Translations under genes and position numbers: made by a program | Notes under the pieces: model-generated | The model's database searches: none | Told to the model about the DNA's origin: nothing | Seen by the model: the letters and a program-made list of their open reading frames with translations, nothing else | Assembly: GCF_048323755.1 (NCBI RefSeq) | Contig: NZ_JBLWFS010000004.1 | Location: 186,001-250,000 of the forward strand | Direction of reading: 5' to 3' | Length of the DNA: 64,000 bases | From: Alkalihalobacterium sp048323755 | Lineage (GTDB): Bacteria > Bacillota > Bacilli > Bacillales > Bacillaceae_F | Shown: in pieces, positions 32,768 through 42,265 of the stretch | Layout of the letters: every line of letters starts with the position of its first letter | Position numbering within the stretch: the first letter of the stretch is position 1

Positions 32768-34153
32768 TTACTTTTTCCCAATCATTTTTTCAGGGCGGAC
32801 AATCTCATCAAATTTTTCCCCAGATAATAAACCGCTTGCAATAGCAGCTTCACGAAGAGTAGACCCTTCTTCATGCGCTTTTTTAGCAATCTTAGCCGCA
32901 TTTTCATAGCCGATATGAGGATTCAGTGCAGTGACGAGCATGAGCGACCTAGAAAGCAGGTTTTCAATAACGTCAGTATTCGCTTCAATTCCAACCAGAC
33001 ATTTATCGTTAAACGAATGGATAGCATCGGCTAGCAGTTTAACAGATTGTAAATAGTTATAAATAATGACAGGCTTAAATACATTCAATTCAAAATTACC
33101 TTGACTAGCAGCAAAGCCAATAGTGGCATCATTTCCCATCACTTGTGCAACAACCATCGTTAAAGCTTCACTTTGAGTTGGATTTACTTTCCCAGGCATA
33201 ATAGAACTCCCTGGTTCATTCGCAGGAATGGTAATCTCCCCAATTCCAGACCGAGGGCCGCTTGCCAACCAACGGATATCATTTGCAATTTTCATCAAAT
33301 CCGCAGCAAGTGCCTTTAATGCACCATGAGCATAAACGAGTTCGTCATGGCTCGTTAAGGCATGGAATTTATTTTCAGCAGAAGAAAATGAAATGTTCGT
33401 TACCTTACTAATTTCTTTTGCAACTTTATCTCCAAAATCAGGGTGAGCGTTAATTCCCGTACCAACAGCCGTTCCACCTATGGCTAATTCTTTCATATGT
33501 TCTAAGCTTTCGATGATCATTTTCTCAGATTTCTCAAGCATTCGCAGCCATCCGCTTACTTCTTGACCGAGTGTTAAAGGAGTTGCATCTTGTAAATGCG
33601 TACGTCCAATTTTAATAATGTTCTTGAAATCCTTAACTTTTCTTTCCGTTGCTGCTTTCATCTTCTTAATTGCTGGGAGTAATAAATTATTTACTTCTTC
33701 AACTGCGGCAATATGCATAGCTGTTGGAAAAGTATCATTGGAACTTTGGGACCTGTTCACATCATCATTGGGGTGAACCCGTTCTTTACTGCCTTTGTGG
33801 GCTAATAATTGATTGGCTTCATGAGCAATTACTTCGTTTATGTTCATATTAGATTGTGTTCCGCTTCCTGTTTGCCAAACGGCTAATGGAAAATGTGTAT
33901 CAAATTTACCTTCAATGATTTGATCAGCTACAGCAACAATTGCCTCTTTTTTTTCTGCCTCAAGATTATTGATTTCATGATTAACGATTGCAGCAGATTT
34001 TTTTAGAATGGCAAAAGCGTGCATCACTTGAAGCGGCATTTTCTCATTACCGATTTTGAAGTTCTCTAAACTTCTTTGTGTTTGTGCTCCCCATGATTTA
34101 TCATTTGGTACTCGTACTTCTCCTAACGTATCTTTTTCAATTCGAAACTCCAT
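32768..34153 (-). CDS. fumC: Class II fumarate hydratase
   Basis: TCA-cycle enzyme converting fumarate to malate. Full length at 461 residues. Signatures are TQRSLENF near the start, SGTQSNMNINEV, the catalytic THLQDATP, and the family signature GSSIMPGKVNP. No iron-sulfur cysteines, as expected for class II. ATG follows TTTGGAGGAA. It is a single gene with its own terminator. Confidence 0.96.
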   Translation of the reverse strand: MEFRIEKDTLGEVRVPNDKSWGAQTQRSLENFKIGNEKMPLQVMHAFAILKKSAAIVNHEINNLEAEKKEAIVAVADQIIEGKFDTHFPLAVWQTGSGTQSNMNINEVIAHEANQLLAHKGSKERVHPNDDVNRSQSSNDTFPTAMHIAAVEEVNNLLLPAIKKMKAATERKVKDFKNIIKIGRTHLQDATPLTLGQEVSGWLRMLEKSEKMIIESLEHMKELAIGGTAVGTGINAHPDFGDKVAKEISKVTNISFSSAENKFHALTSHDELVYAHGALKALAADLMKIANDIRWLASGPRSGIGEITIPANEPGSSIMPGKVNPTQSEALTMVVAQVMGNDATIGFAASQGNFELNVFKPVIIYNYLQSVKLLADAIHSFNDKCLVGIEANTDVIENLLSRSLMLVTALNPHIGYENAAKIAKKAHEEGSTLREAAIASGLLSGEKFDEIVRPEKMIGKK

Positions 34154-34365
34154 TGTTCATTCCTCCAAACATCTTTATAGTCTTAGCTTTATATAATTTC
34201 TGTTAATAAATACCTAAATTCCCGCTATTTATTATGTAGCCGTATTCATTTTCATTTTTTTAATAATTATTCCCGGCTAGTATTGAATGATATTTCCAAC
34301 ATTGCAAATAATAACTTCATTGTAAAAAGCGGTTCATTTAGGGACTAATAAATGAGGTGTAAGGT

Positions 34366-35580
34366 ATGAATATACTTTGGGGAATATTTGGAGTGATTGT
34401 AATATTTACTATCGCTTTTTTACTCTCAGCGAAGCGAAAAGCAATCAACTTAAGGACGGTTCTAGGTGGATTTGCTATCCAGCTTTTATTGGCCATTCTC
34501 GTACTAAAAGTTCCTGTAGGGAAAGAAGTTTTAAATTGGCTAACGCAAGGAGTTGGCAGTATTATTGATTATGCTAATGCGGGTATCGGCTTTGTGTTTG
34601 GTGAAATGTTTGTTGAAGAAAACGGTATTTTTATGTTTGCAATTAACGTCCTATCAGTTATTATTTTCTTTTCTTCACTCATTTCAGTTCTATATTATTT
34701 AAATATTATGCAGTGGGTCATTAAAATAATAGGTGGTGCTTTATCGAAACTGTTAGGTACTAGTAAATCTGAATCGATGAGTGCAGCTGCTAACATTTTT
34801 GTTGGACAAACGGAAGCGCCACTTGTTATACGACCTTACATATCAAAAATGACACAATCCGAGTTATTTGCTGTTATGACAGGTGGTTTGGCTTCTGTTG
34901 CTGGATCAGTCCTCGTCGGTTATGCATTGCTCGGTGTTCCACTTGACTATTTGTTGGCCGCTAGTTTTATGGCAGCTCCTGCAGGTCTAGTGATGGCTAA
35001 AATGATTGTGCCTGAGACGAATCCAGAAGATATTACAGGTGAATTTAAGATGGAAAAAGATAAAGAGTCTGCAAATGTGATAGATGCTGCTGCTAGAGGT
35101 GCAAGTGTTGGGTTAACTTTAGCTCTAAATATCGCCGCAATGTTACTAGCCTTTGTTGCCTTAATTGCACTAATTAATGGAATACTTGGTGCGATTGGTG
35201 GGCTTTTCGGAGTAACAGCCCTTACCTTGGAAGGAATTTTAGGATTTCTTTTTGCTCCTTTAGCATTTGCGATTGGTGTACCGTGGCATGAAGCGATTAC
35301 AGCTGGAGGCTTTATTGGGCAAAAGCTAGTAGTCAATGAATTTGTGGCGTACCTTTCATTTGCACCGCAAATTGAGAACTTATCGGAAAAAACAGTGGCA
35401 GTTGTCAGCTTTGCGCTTTGTGGTTTTGCAAACTTTTCTTCATTAGCGATTTTATTAGGCGGGCTCGGTAACTTAGCTCCTGACAGGCGAAGTGATATTG
35501 CAAAATTAGGTTTACGTGCAGTAGCTGCGGGTATGTTGGCCTCGTTATTAAGCGGTGCAGTAGCAGGAATGTTATTTTAA
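34366..35580 (+). CDS. nupC: NupC-family concentrative nucleoside transporter
   Basis: 404 residues with repeated membrane helices and the CNT signatures: a GQTEAPLVIRPYI loop that binds the nucleoside, MTGGLASVAGSVLVGYALLG, and the late CGFANFSSLAILLGGLGNLAP. It imports nucleosides with protons or sodium. The length equals B. subtilis YutK, which is close to NupC. ATG follows GAGGTGTAAGG. I found no purine riboswitch in its 210-base upstream region. A terminator follows. Confidence 0.92.
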   Translation: MNILWGIFGVIVIFTIAFLLSAKRKAINLRTVLGGFAIQLLLAILVLKVPVGKEVLNWLTQGVGSIIDYANAGIGFVFGEMFVEENGIFMFAINVLSVIIFFSSLISVLYYLNIMQWVIKIIGGALSKLLGTSKSESMSAAANIFVGQTEAPLVIRPYISKMTQSELFAVMTGGLASVAGSVLVGYALLGVPLDYLLAASFMAAPAGLVMAKMIVPETNPEDITGEFKMEKDKESANVIDAAARGASVGLTLALNIAAMLLAFVALIALINGILGAIGGLFGVTALTLEGILGFLFAPLAFAIGVPWHEAITAGGFIGQKLVVNEFVAYLSFAPQIENLSEKTVAVVSFALCGFANFSSLAILLGGLGNLAPDRRSDIAKLGLRAVAAGMLASLLSGAVAGMLF

Positions 35581-35598
35581 TTGCATAACATAGGTAAG

Positions 35599-35628
35599 GT
35601 CCTCTTCAGGTGAAGAGGACTTTTTTTG
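35599..35628 (+). terminator. Terminator of the nucleoside transporter gene
   Basis: GTCCTCTTC and GAAGAGGAC form a perfect nine-pair stem with a four-base loop, then seven T residues. Confidence 0.92.
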
Positions 35629-35682
35629 ATTGTTAGCTTAACGTTAACGTTGTAAAAAACTGAATCACTTTCAATATATCTA

Positions 35683-35739
35683 TTGACACATGCTGGAATA
35701 TTTAATATTGTATTAAGTGTAATATATTAAGTAGTACAC
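35683..35739 (+). promoter_or_regulatory. Promoter and likely YtrA-type operator
   Basis: TTGACA (35683-35688), 17-base spacer, TATTGT (35706-35711) form a sigma-A promoter. Immediately downstream GTGTAATA (35717-35724) and TAGTACAC (35732-35739) form an inverted repeat with one mismatch, placed to block transcription. The first gene of the operon is the YtrA-type repressor, so autoregulation is likely. Confidence 0.65.
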
Positions 35740-35776
35740 ATAAGACAATTAATGCAACCTATAAGGTGGTGAATGC

Positions 35777-36175
35777 ATGCTTTTACGAATTGACCCAAAA
35801 AGTAATGTTCCATTGTACGAACAAATCATAATGCAAATTAAAGAGCTTCGAGCGAAAGGGATCATTCAAGCGAATGAAAAACTTCCATCCGTTCGAGAAT
35901 TAAGTTCACAGATCGTTATTAATCCGAACACTGTGAGTAAGGCCTATAAGGAACTTGAGAGACAAGGTATTATTGTGACGATCCGCGGAAAAGGAACATT
36001 TATTGCAGAAGGAGAAGCAATAGAAGCTTCTGAAAAGGAGAGAGAGAAAATGAAAAAATCTCTAGAGCAACTAGTCATTGATAGTGTGTATTTAGGGATA
36101 ACAAAACAAGAGCTACAGCAGTGGATAGAAGAATTATTTAAAGATATAGGTGGTGATTCAGATGATGGAAATTAA
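35777..36175 (+). CDS. GntR-family regulator, YtrA subfamily
   Basis: 132 residues: the N-terminal winged helix-turn-helix of GntR proteins (SNVPLYEQIIMQIKELRAKG, LPSVRELSSQIVINPNTVSKAYKELERQG) and a very short C-terminal helical part (about 45 residues), which defines the YtrA subfamily. Such repressors control ABC transporter operons and respond to cell-envelope stress in Bacillus. ATG follows AAGGTGGTG. Overlaps the ATPase gene by 14 bases. Confidence 0.88.
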   Translation: MLLRIDPKSNVPLYEQIIMQIKELRAKGIIQANEKLPSVRELSSQIVINPNTVSKAYKELERQGIIVTIRGKGTFIAEGEAIEASEKEREKMKKSLEQLVIDSVYLGITKQELQQWIEELFKDIGGDSDDGN

Positions 36176-37040
36176 GCAGCTTTCAAAATCAATTCATAAT
36201 CAACATGTTTTATCCGATATTAACTTTCAATTAAAACCGGGAAATATCATAGGATTGATTGGTCGAAATGGTGCTGGTAAAACAACTCTTTTACGGCTCC
36301 TAGTTGGAATTCTCTTACCTTCAAGAGGGGATGTACTACTTGATGGGAAAAGTATTTATCAATTTCCAGAAGTGAAAAGGGAAATTGTGTTTGTTCCCGA
36401 CTCTCCTGAAGCTTTGAAAAGTTATTCGACCCAAGAAATTGTGAAATTGTATAAACAAATATATCCGAATTTTGATGAAACATATTTTTATGAATTATTA
36501 GATCGCTTTTCTTTACCGAAGACGAGAAGAGTTGGAAATTACTCCAAAGGAATGAAGGCACTATTTGCACTCGTCTTAGCTTTTTCAACGCGAGCCAAGT
36601 ATATTTTGCTAGATGAACCTACAGATGGTCTTGATGTCATTATTAAAAAGAAAATTCTTCGCTATATTATTGAAGAAGTGGCCGAACAACAAGTATCAGT
36701 CATTATTTCTTCACATCGTTTAGATGAACTGGAGTTTATGGCGGATCAAATTATCGTTATTAAAGATGGAACGATTGAATCCAACTATGATCTTGATGAA
36801 CTGAAACAATCTTATCGAAAAGTTCAAGTTGTATTTAAAGAGTACCTACCTGATGAATTAAAGAAATACGTGAATGTGCTCAATCAGACGGGAAGAGTAT
36901 ACACGCTGTTAATTGAGGGAGATATAGTGGAAAAAGAAGCCGAAATAAAAAAGTATGAACCATTGTTATATGAAGAACTGTCTGTTGTTTTAGAGGATAT
37001 TTTCGTAGCGAAGCTTGGAGGTGAGGAGTTTGCTGAATAA
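36162..37040 (+). CDS. ABC transporter ATP-binding protein, YtrB-like
   Basis: 293 residues. Walker A is GRNGAGKTT near residue 36, the signature motif NYSKGM is a slight variant of LSGGQ as in YtrB/EcsA-type ATPases, and Walker B is ILLDEPTDGLD with the switch His in ISSHRLDE. ATG at 36162 fits AGGTGG eight bases before it better than the frame's first GTG. Forms an exporter with the next gene. Confidence 0.87.
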   Translation: MMEIKQLSKSIHNQHVLSDINFQLKPGNIIGLIGRNGAGKTTLLRLLVGILLPSRGDVLLDGKSIYQFPEVKREIVFVPDSPEALKSYSTQEIVKLYKQIYPNFDETYFYELLDRFSLPKTRRVGNYSKGMKALFALVLAFSTRAKYILLDEPTDGLDVIIKKKILRYIIEEVAEQQVSVIISSHRLDELEFMADQIIVIKDGTIESNYDLDELKQSYRKVQVVFKEYLPDELKKYVNVLNQTGRVYTLLIEGDIVEKEAEIKKYEPLLYEELSVVLEDIFVAKLGGEEFAE

Positions 37041-38043
37041 AGCGTTGTGGATGAAAGAATTTAAGCAAACAAAGGCATTGATTTTCGGGTTACTTTTACT
37101 CTTCTTTTTTGATTTTCCTATCCGAGTTTCACTTAGCTTAGAAAGTTGGAAAACCTTAGAGGAACAGGCTGCAATCAATCCAGACATGTATGGACACCCA
37201 ATTGTAAATGATTACATGGTTCGCTCATTGTTTTTTGGAGGATTTGCAACGTTTTTAGGGTTAATACTAATCGTCTTATTAGCTGGGATTATGATTGGCT
37301 CCGAACGAAATACTCGCAAAAACGATTTTTCGTTTGCTCTTCCATATAAACGAAGTGATATGTTTTTAACTAAATGGCTCATTGGATTTGTGACGATCAC
37401 AACTTTTTATACAATCAATTATTTTGCGGCTTATTTCTTAGTAGCAACTTCCAATTATAGTCACTTTTTAGAGCAGTTTTCTCATGTTCAACTTTTTATT
37501 ACACCACTCTTAGGTTTTATTACGTTGTTTAGCTTTGCTATGTTAATCGGAACAATTGCTGGAGAAATGATTTCACAAATGGCATTGACATTCATTTTTA
37601 CGTTCTTCCCGTTTGGCTTTTACTTCTTACTACAAGGGTTTTGGATGGTCCATACGAATGGGTATTTACCAGAACCAGAAGCACTAACTTACCTTGTATG
37701 GCCGATTTATAGTATCGACACCTATTCTAACAAACCATTACTTATTCCTGTTGTCGCAACAATCATTTTCACAATTATTGCAACGCGGTTGTATATGGTA
37801 AATAAAGCCGAACATAATGGTGAATTCCTAATCTTTAAGGGGTTACAGCCGACTTTTAAGGTGGGAATTATCGTTTGTTTTTCTTTACTGGGCGGAATGT
37901 TAATTTCTAGCTTGACGCCATACACGAATGGTAATATACTGACTATCGTGTTCTATTGGATAGGGTTTCTCGTATTTGCTTACCTGTCTGATAGATTAAC
38001 GACAAGGTTATTAACAATGAACGTTACAGTTAAGAATAAATAA
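37030..38043 (+). CDS. ABC transporter permease
   Basis: About 337 residues with six or more membrane helices (ALIFGLLLLFFFDF, GFATFLGLILIVLLAGIMIG, LTFIFTFFPFGFYFLL, VGIIVCFSLLGGML and others). The cytoplasmic loop GSERNTRKNDFSFALPYKRSDMFLTKW is typical of ABC-2 exporters. TTG at 37030 lies eight bases after GGAGG; the frame opens at TTG 37015. Overlaps the ATPase gene. Substrate unknown, perhaps an antimicrobial or cell-wall-linked molecule as for Ytr systems. Confidence 0.78.
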   Translation: MLNKALWMKEFKQTKALIFGLLLLFFFDFPIRVSLSLESWKTLEEQAAINPDMYGHPIVNDYMVRSLFFGGFATFLGLILIVLLAGIMIGSERNTRKNDFSFALPYKRSDMFLTKWLIGFVTITTFYTINYFAAYFLVATSNYSHFLEQFSHVQLFITPLLGFITLFSFAMLIGTIAGEMISQMALTFIFTFFPFGFYFLLQGFWMVHTNGYLPEPEALTYLVWPIYSIDTYSNKPLLIPVVATIIFTIIATRLYMVNKAEHNGEFLIFKGLQPTFKVGIIVCFSLLGGMLISSLTPYTNGNILTIVFYWIGFLVFAYLSDRLTTRLLTMNVTVKNK

Positions 38044-38057
38044 AAAGGTGAGAAAAG

Positions 38058-38147
38058 ATGAAGAGAGTTTTTTGGTTGTACATTGTGTTGCTTTTTTTCC
38101 TAGCTTTTTGTTTCGTATATATTGAAAATATGAACCTACCATCTTAA
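38058..38147 (+). CDS. Putative 29-residue membrane peptide
   Basis: ATG at 38058 follows AAAAAGGTGAG at good spacing, 14 bases after the permease stop. The peptide is one hydrophobic helix (FWLYIVLLFFLAFCFVYI) with a Lys-Arg start and a polar NMNLPS end. Its stop codon lies in the middle of the bidirectional terminator. Likely the last small gene of the ABC operon. The short length leaves doubt. Confidence 0.45.
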   Translation: MKRVFWLYIVLLFFLAFCFVYIENMNLPS

Positions 38148-38160
38148 GATGGTAGGTTTT
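38133..38160. terminator. Bidirectional terminator centred on shared TTAA
   Basis: AACCTACCATC pairs with GATGGTAGGTT around TTAA in a perfect 26-base palindrome. TTAA supplies a TAA stop codon on both strands (38145-38147 + and 38144-38146 -). Both convergent proteins therefore end Asn-Leu-Pro-Ser. Confidence 0.85.
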
Positions 38161-40051
38161 CATTTGTGTTATAAAAACTTTTGGTACTTGTAACTTTATT
38201 TGTTTTCGAGTTATATATAAGTTCAATTTCTTCAATGGGTTCTTCAATGAATAAGTTATGATTTGGAAAGCTGATTTTAGCTTGGTGGAGCTTTTCAATC
38301 CATATCTTTTCGCCCGCATAAAGTTCTGGAGGTTGTCCCATATCAGTTCCAACTATACCTGCTTGAATGGTTTGGAGGGCTTCAACTTTTCCGCCGCGAA
38401 TGACAGAAGTTGTTCTATCGAATACAATATCTTTACCCGCAAAAAGCGTTGTGTTAATAATACCTTCTTTTTTGATAGTGATCTTTCCATTTGTTTTAAT
38501 CTGAGACGATGTAGCGGAATAAAAATCAATATTACTTTCTTCTAAAATAATCGACTCCATCTGCTGCATCAATTCATTAATGGCATATTGAATACTATGC
38601 AAAGACTGTTCAGATGTTATGGATAAGATGGATTGATTGTCCTTAAATTTGGCTAACGCATTTAAGATAATTTTCAGTTGAGGTGGAAAGGAAATCTGAT
38701 GTTCAGCCATTTCCTGAATGGTTTTGTATAGTTCAAATACTTTATCGCGAATATTTTTAAACTTAGAGTCAACAAGGGTTGAAAGAACATACCCAAAGTC
38801 CATTGAAATGCCTTTTAATTCCATTGCGTGTTGTAGCTGTTTCAAGGCTTCCCACAACTGTTTGAGCTTCAGGGATAAGTCTTGTGTAATTTTATACACA
38901 CGACTATAAAATAACCCAAATTGTCCAGCGTTTATTTTACTATTCATTACATTTCCGAGAATAAAAACGTGCTGAGAGGCCGTTACTGAAGCATGATACA
39001 CATTTCCGTAAACGAATATGCTTCCAGAGCCCTCTACTTTCATGTGATCTTTAATATTGCCGCGAATAATAATATCACCATTGAAAAAAATATTACCTGT
39101 TGACATATCAACATCCCCATTGATTTCGTATGTCTCTAGTATGTTAATATGTTTCACATAATGGCCGGTTACAGATGGGCGTCCTGGTTGTAGAGCAATT
39201 ACTTTTCCGTCCTCGGTAATTTTTACAGTAGGTTTAGCACGGACATCTAGTCGTTTTGCCTTTTTTGGGAATAACGTTTGCCCGAGAACATTAAAACCTT
39301 CTTTTCCTTCTTTCGGCGGATGAACTTGGGCAATTAGAGCCCCAGCTTCTACAATCGGAATTTTAAGACGGTTTTTAAAGTCAACTTTTCCGTTAACTTC
39401 TTCTATAACTTCTTCTACCTCGTTTTTAAAAAACTTCTCTACAAAACCATCTCTTGATGGAATGAGGGGGAGTCCTTCAGCAACTAGGATTCGATTAAAG
39501 GTAGGTTTCATTAACTCCTGCATAATGGCAGAAGCTTTTACTTCAATTTTCACTCCATACTTCGTTATATCTTCAAGTATTTTTGAGCTAACTTCCTCAA
39601 CATGACAAGGTTTGTGATAATGCTCGACCTCAAGTTTGAAACGTAAACTCCGTTTCTTATCTTTCAAGCGGTACTTTGTATAAAGCTCAGGAAAAACTTG
39701 TAAGTAAACTTTTAATTTATCTTCACTGATTGTAATTTGATAAGGTTTTTTTATTTTTATAGTCCACTCAATGGTATCTTGTTCAAAAACAAGGAGCTCT
39801 TTTTTTAAGACCTTGCCATTTACGGTAATGTAAATGTTTTCATTAGGAACAAGTAAAGGATGGCGTCCATTTGCGTTAGGATTAATAATAAACAACTGGT
39901 GATCCCTTACTTCAACAAAACCATCATCCTTTAGAATATGGTGTTCAGGTCGTTCGCTTTCAGTAGTTGTCTCTACCGTTTCATACTTGTTAAAGTCCTC
40001 AATCTCTATATCTCTAATTAACTCTATTATGTCATTTTGTTTTTTGTTCAT
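38144..40051 (-). CDS. DUF342 (FapA-family) polymer-like beta-helix protein
   Basis: 635 residues. The middle shows the DUF342 core: GFNVLGQTLFPKKAKR, TGHYVKHINILETYEINGDVDMSTGNIFFNGDIIIRGNIKDHMKVEGSGSIFVYGNVYHA and similar short strands that form a right-handed beta-helix. A helical insert follows (about residues 410-520), then more strands (TNGKITIKKEGIINTTLFAGKDIVF). No membrane segment. Family members are related to flagellar assembly protein FapA, but no flagellar genes are near. ATG is confirmed by upstream sequence but the ribosome binding site is weak. Function uncertain. Confidence 0.78.
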   Translation of the reverse strand: MNKKQNDIIELIRDIEIEDFNKYETVETTTESERPEHHILKDDGFVEVRDHQLFIINPNANGRHPLLVPNENIYITVNGKVLKKELLVFEQDTIEWTIKIKKPYQITISEDKLKVYLQVFPELYTKYRLKDKKRSLRFKLEVEHYHKPCHVEEVSSKILEDITKYGVKIEVKASAIMQELMKPTFNRILVAEGLPLIPSRDGFVEKFFKNEVEEVIEEVNGKVDFKNRLKIPIVEAGALIAQVHPPKEGKEGFNVLGQTLFPKKAKRLDVRAKPTVKITEDGKVIALQPGRPSVTGHYVKHINILETYEINGDVDMSTGNIFFNGDIIIRGNIKDHMKVEGSGSIFVYGNVYHASVTASQHVFILGNVMNSKINAGQFGLFYSRVYKITQDLSLKLKQLWEALKQLQHAMELKGISMDFGYVLSTLVDSKFKNIRDKVFELYKTIQEMAEHQISFPPQLKIILNALAKFKDNQSILSITSEQSLHSIQYAINELMQQMESIILEESNIDFYSATSSQIKTNGKITIKKEGIINTTLFAGKDIVFDRTTSVIRGGKVEALQTIQAGIVGTDMGQPPELYAGEKIWIEKLHQAKISFPNHNLFIEEPIEEIELIYNSKTNKVTSTKSFYNTNENLPS

Positions 40052-40218
40052 TCTGCATCACCTAAGAAATTAATACCTTAAGTATATAGTATAAAAGTCT
40101 TACAAAACTACATGAAAATAGAAAAAGATTTCACAATTTTATTTAGGATCAGAGTTTATTAGTTGAACTCAACTTCAATGATCGGAACAATATATATTAT
40201 GAAATGATCTGAAAAACA

Positions 40219-40248
40219 TAAAAAAGCTGACAGGGATTGTTGTCAGCT
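40219..40248 (-). terminator. Terminator of the msrAB fusion gene
   Basis: GCTGACA and TGTCAGC arms with a seven-base loop; on the minus strand followed by T residues. Confidence 0.82.
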
Positions 40249-40261
40249 TCGTTATGGTACA

Positions 40262-41221
40262 TTATTTAAATAAACTTTTATATTCCCCGTAACCTTCTTT
40301 TTCTAGATCGTCTTTATGAATAAATCTTAATGCTGCAGAATTTATGCAATAACGTAATCCAGTAGGCTTTGGTCCGTCCTCGAAAACATGACCGAGGTGG
40401 GAATCGGAATTTTTACTTCTAACTTCGATACGCCTCATTCCATGACTAGTATCCATCTCTTCAGCTAGTTTATTTTGATGTAGTGGTTTTGAGAAACTTG
40501 GCCAGCCACAACCGGCATCAAATTTATCAAATGAACTAAATAATGGTTCACCTGAAACGATGTCTATATAAATACCTTCTTCTTCATTATTCCAGTATTC
40601 GTTATGAAAAGGAGGTTCTGTGCCATTATTTTGGGTTACCTCGTATTGCATCGGCGTTAATGTTTTCTTAAGTGTTTCGGGGTCTTTTTTAACCGACCAA
40701 TGCTCTTTAATAAAGTGGTCACGACCAGAGCCTTTTCTGTACGTCATGTATCTAAACGGATTTTTTTTATAAAAATCTTGGTGATAATCTTCTGCTGGAT
40801 AAAAAGGTACAGCCGGTTGAATTTGAGTAACAATCGGCTTTGAAAAACGACCGCTTTCTTCTAGTGCTTTTTTAGAGTCTTCAGCGATCTTTTTTTGTTC
40901 ATCGGTATGGTAAAAAATCACCGTTTTATAAGAATGACCTCGATCATGAAATTGTCCGCCTGGGTCAGTAGGGTCAATTTGTTGCCAAAAAATACTTACT
41001 AATTTTTCGTATGGAAAAATGGTCGGATCATAGGTGATTTGTACAGCTTCATAATGTCCCGTTGTTTCACTACAAACTTCTTCATATGTAGGATTTTCCT
41101 TATGCCCGCCTGTATAACCAGAGACGATCTTTTCTATACCAGGTAATTCGTCAAATGGTGTAACCATGCACCAGAAACACCCACCCGCAAATGTAGCGAC
41201 TTCGAACGTATTATTTACCAA
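40262..41221 (-). CDS. msrAB: Methionine sulfoxide reductase MsrA-MsrB fusion
   Basis: 319 residues. The N-terminal MsrA domain has the catalytic Cys in GGCFWC (Cys15) and reduces the S-epimer. The C-terminal MsrB domain (AGCGWPSF, SHLGHVFEDGP, GLRYCINSAALRF with its catalytic Cys) reduces the R-epimer. MsrB lacks the two CxxC zinc pairs. TTG at 41221 follows GGGAGG at seven bases; the frame extends upstream to 41353 through a hydrophobic stretch that I judge to be non-coding. It is a cytoplasmic repair enzyme for oxidised methionine. Confidence 0.92.
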   Translation of the reverse strand: MVNNTFEVATFAGGCFWCMVTPFDELPGIEKIVSGYTGGHKENPTYEEVCSETTGHYEAVQITYDPTIFPYEKLVSIFWQQIDPTDPGGQFHDRGHSYKTVIFYHTDEQKKIAEDSKKALEESGRFSKPIVTQIQPAVPFYPAEDYHQDFYKKNPFRYMTYRKGSGRDHFIKEHWSVKKDPETLKKTLTPMQYEVTQNNGTEPPFHNEYWNNEEEGIYIDIVSGEPLFSSFDKFDAGCGWPSFSKPLHQNKLAEEMDTSHGMRRIEVRSKNSDSHLGHVFEDGPKPTGLRYCINSAALRFIHKDDLEKEGYGEYKSLFK

Positions 41222-41405
41222 TAGTGATACCTCCCTCAAAGAAAACTTTTTATGTATGTAGTATACAAACAAAATGAAAAGAAAAACAAAGATAATGCCT
41301 GCGTTACGTTCATAAACCCAATGAAAACCAACCATCCAATTCGATGAAACCAAACGTTTCTTTGTCCGTATATAAAGAATAAATAGTATTCAAGGAGTGA
41401 AGGTA

Positions 41406-41534
41406 ATGACAAAAGATAAAAAGAAAAAGAAAACATCTGAAAGTGGATGGTCGTATTATTTATTTGAGATCTTTCTAGAAGTTCTTTTCTACCTACCCAG
41501 AATGATTATACGGCTCATTAAACATTGGTCCTAA
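41406..41534 (+). CDS. Small basic hypothetical protein, 42 residues
   Basis: ATG at 41406 follows AAGGAGTGAAGG. Sequence starts MTKDKKKKKTSESGWSYYLF and has an amphipathic, partly hydrophobic helix (EIFLEVLFYLPRMIIRLIKHW). It could lie on the inner membrane face. It is divergent from msrAB. No function can be given, but the ribosome binding site and codon pattern make it credible. Confidence 0.5.
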   Translation: MTKDKKKKKTSESGWSYYLFEIFLEVLFYLPRMIIRLIKHWS

Positions 41535-41608
41535 AAACGGTAATACTCTTTCGTATTACAAATTACATACAGTGTGAACAAGTCATTAACTAAAGATGCT
41601 TAGACAGA

Positions 41609-42265
41609 TTACATTCCTTCTTCTTCAAATCTTTTCAAATCATTTTTATGACCGATGACAATTAATATATCATTTAGTTCGATTATTTCTGAAGGAAAAG
41701 GTGATATATTTATATCTTTACCTCGTTTGATGGCAAGGATAGTACAGCCAAACTTTGCTCGGACGTTTAATTGATCGAGTGACTTATTCGAAACTTTCTC
41801 TGTAGCAATTACTTCGATGATACTATATTCATCTGATAATTCAATATAGTCGACTATTTTTTCTGAGACCAGATGTTGGGCAATTCGTATACCCATATCT
41901 TGCTCTGGATGAACGATTCGGTCGGCGCCAATCTTCTCTAATACACGATGGTGATAGTAATTCTGAGCCTTCACCCAAACATTAGACACCCCCAACTCTT
42001 TAAGTATCAGTGTACAAAGGATACTAGATTGGATATTGTCACCGATTGCGACAATAACGTAATCAAAATTCCGGATACCAAGTGAATGTAAGGCATTTTC
42101 ATCTGTTCCGCTAGCAATGACACTATGAGTTGAATGCTCAGTCATGTTATTGATTTTTTCCTCGTTATTATCAATGGCTAAAACGTCGTGCCCGAGTTTA
42201 TAAAGTTCCTTACATACACTACTCCCAAATCGCCCGAGACCAATTACGGCAAATTGTTTTCTCAT
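41609..42265 (-). CDS. Ktr potassium uptake system RCK subunit (KtrA/KtrC)
   Basis: 218 residues. RCK_N: QFAVIGLGRFGSSVCKELYKLGHDVLAIDNNEE with the nucleotide loop GxGxxG and an acidic Asp at the end of strand 2. RCK_C follows from about residue 135. It forms the cytosolic octameric ring that gates KtrB/KtrD and in Bacillus binds ATP/ADP and c-di-AMP. ATG at 42265 follows AGAGGAAAC; the frame runs on to 42358 without a better start. No KtrB or KtrD gene adjoins, which fits a stand-alone ktrC. Confidence 0.85.
   Translation of the reverse strand: MRKQFAVIGLGRFGSSVCKELYKLGHDVLAIDNNEEKINNMTEHSTHSVIASGTDENALHSLGIRNFDYVIVAIGDNIQSSILCTLILKELGVSNVWVKAQNYYHHRVLEKIGADRIVHPEQDMGIRIAQHLVSEKIVDYIELSDEYSIIEVIATEKVSNKSLDQLNVRAKFGCTILAIKRGKDINISPFPSEIIELNDILIVIGHKNDLKRFEEEGM

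Noticed and set aside
34154..34365. Purine riboswitch before the nucleoside transporter
   Set aside because: The three-stem core with its conserved joining segments was not found in the 210-base upstream region.
41222..41353. N-terminal membrane extension of the MsrA-MsrB protein
   Set aside because: The open frame continues upstream through a hydrophobic stretch, but the only good ribosome binding site (GGGAGG) fits the TTG at 41221, where the conserved MsrA sequence begins.
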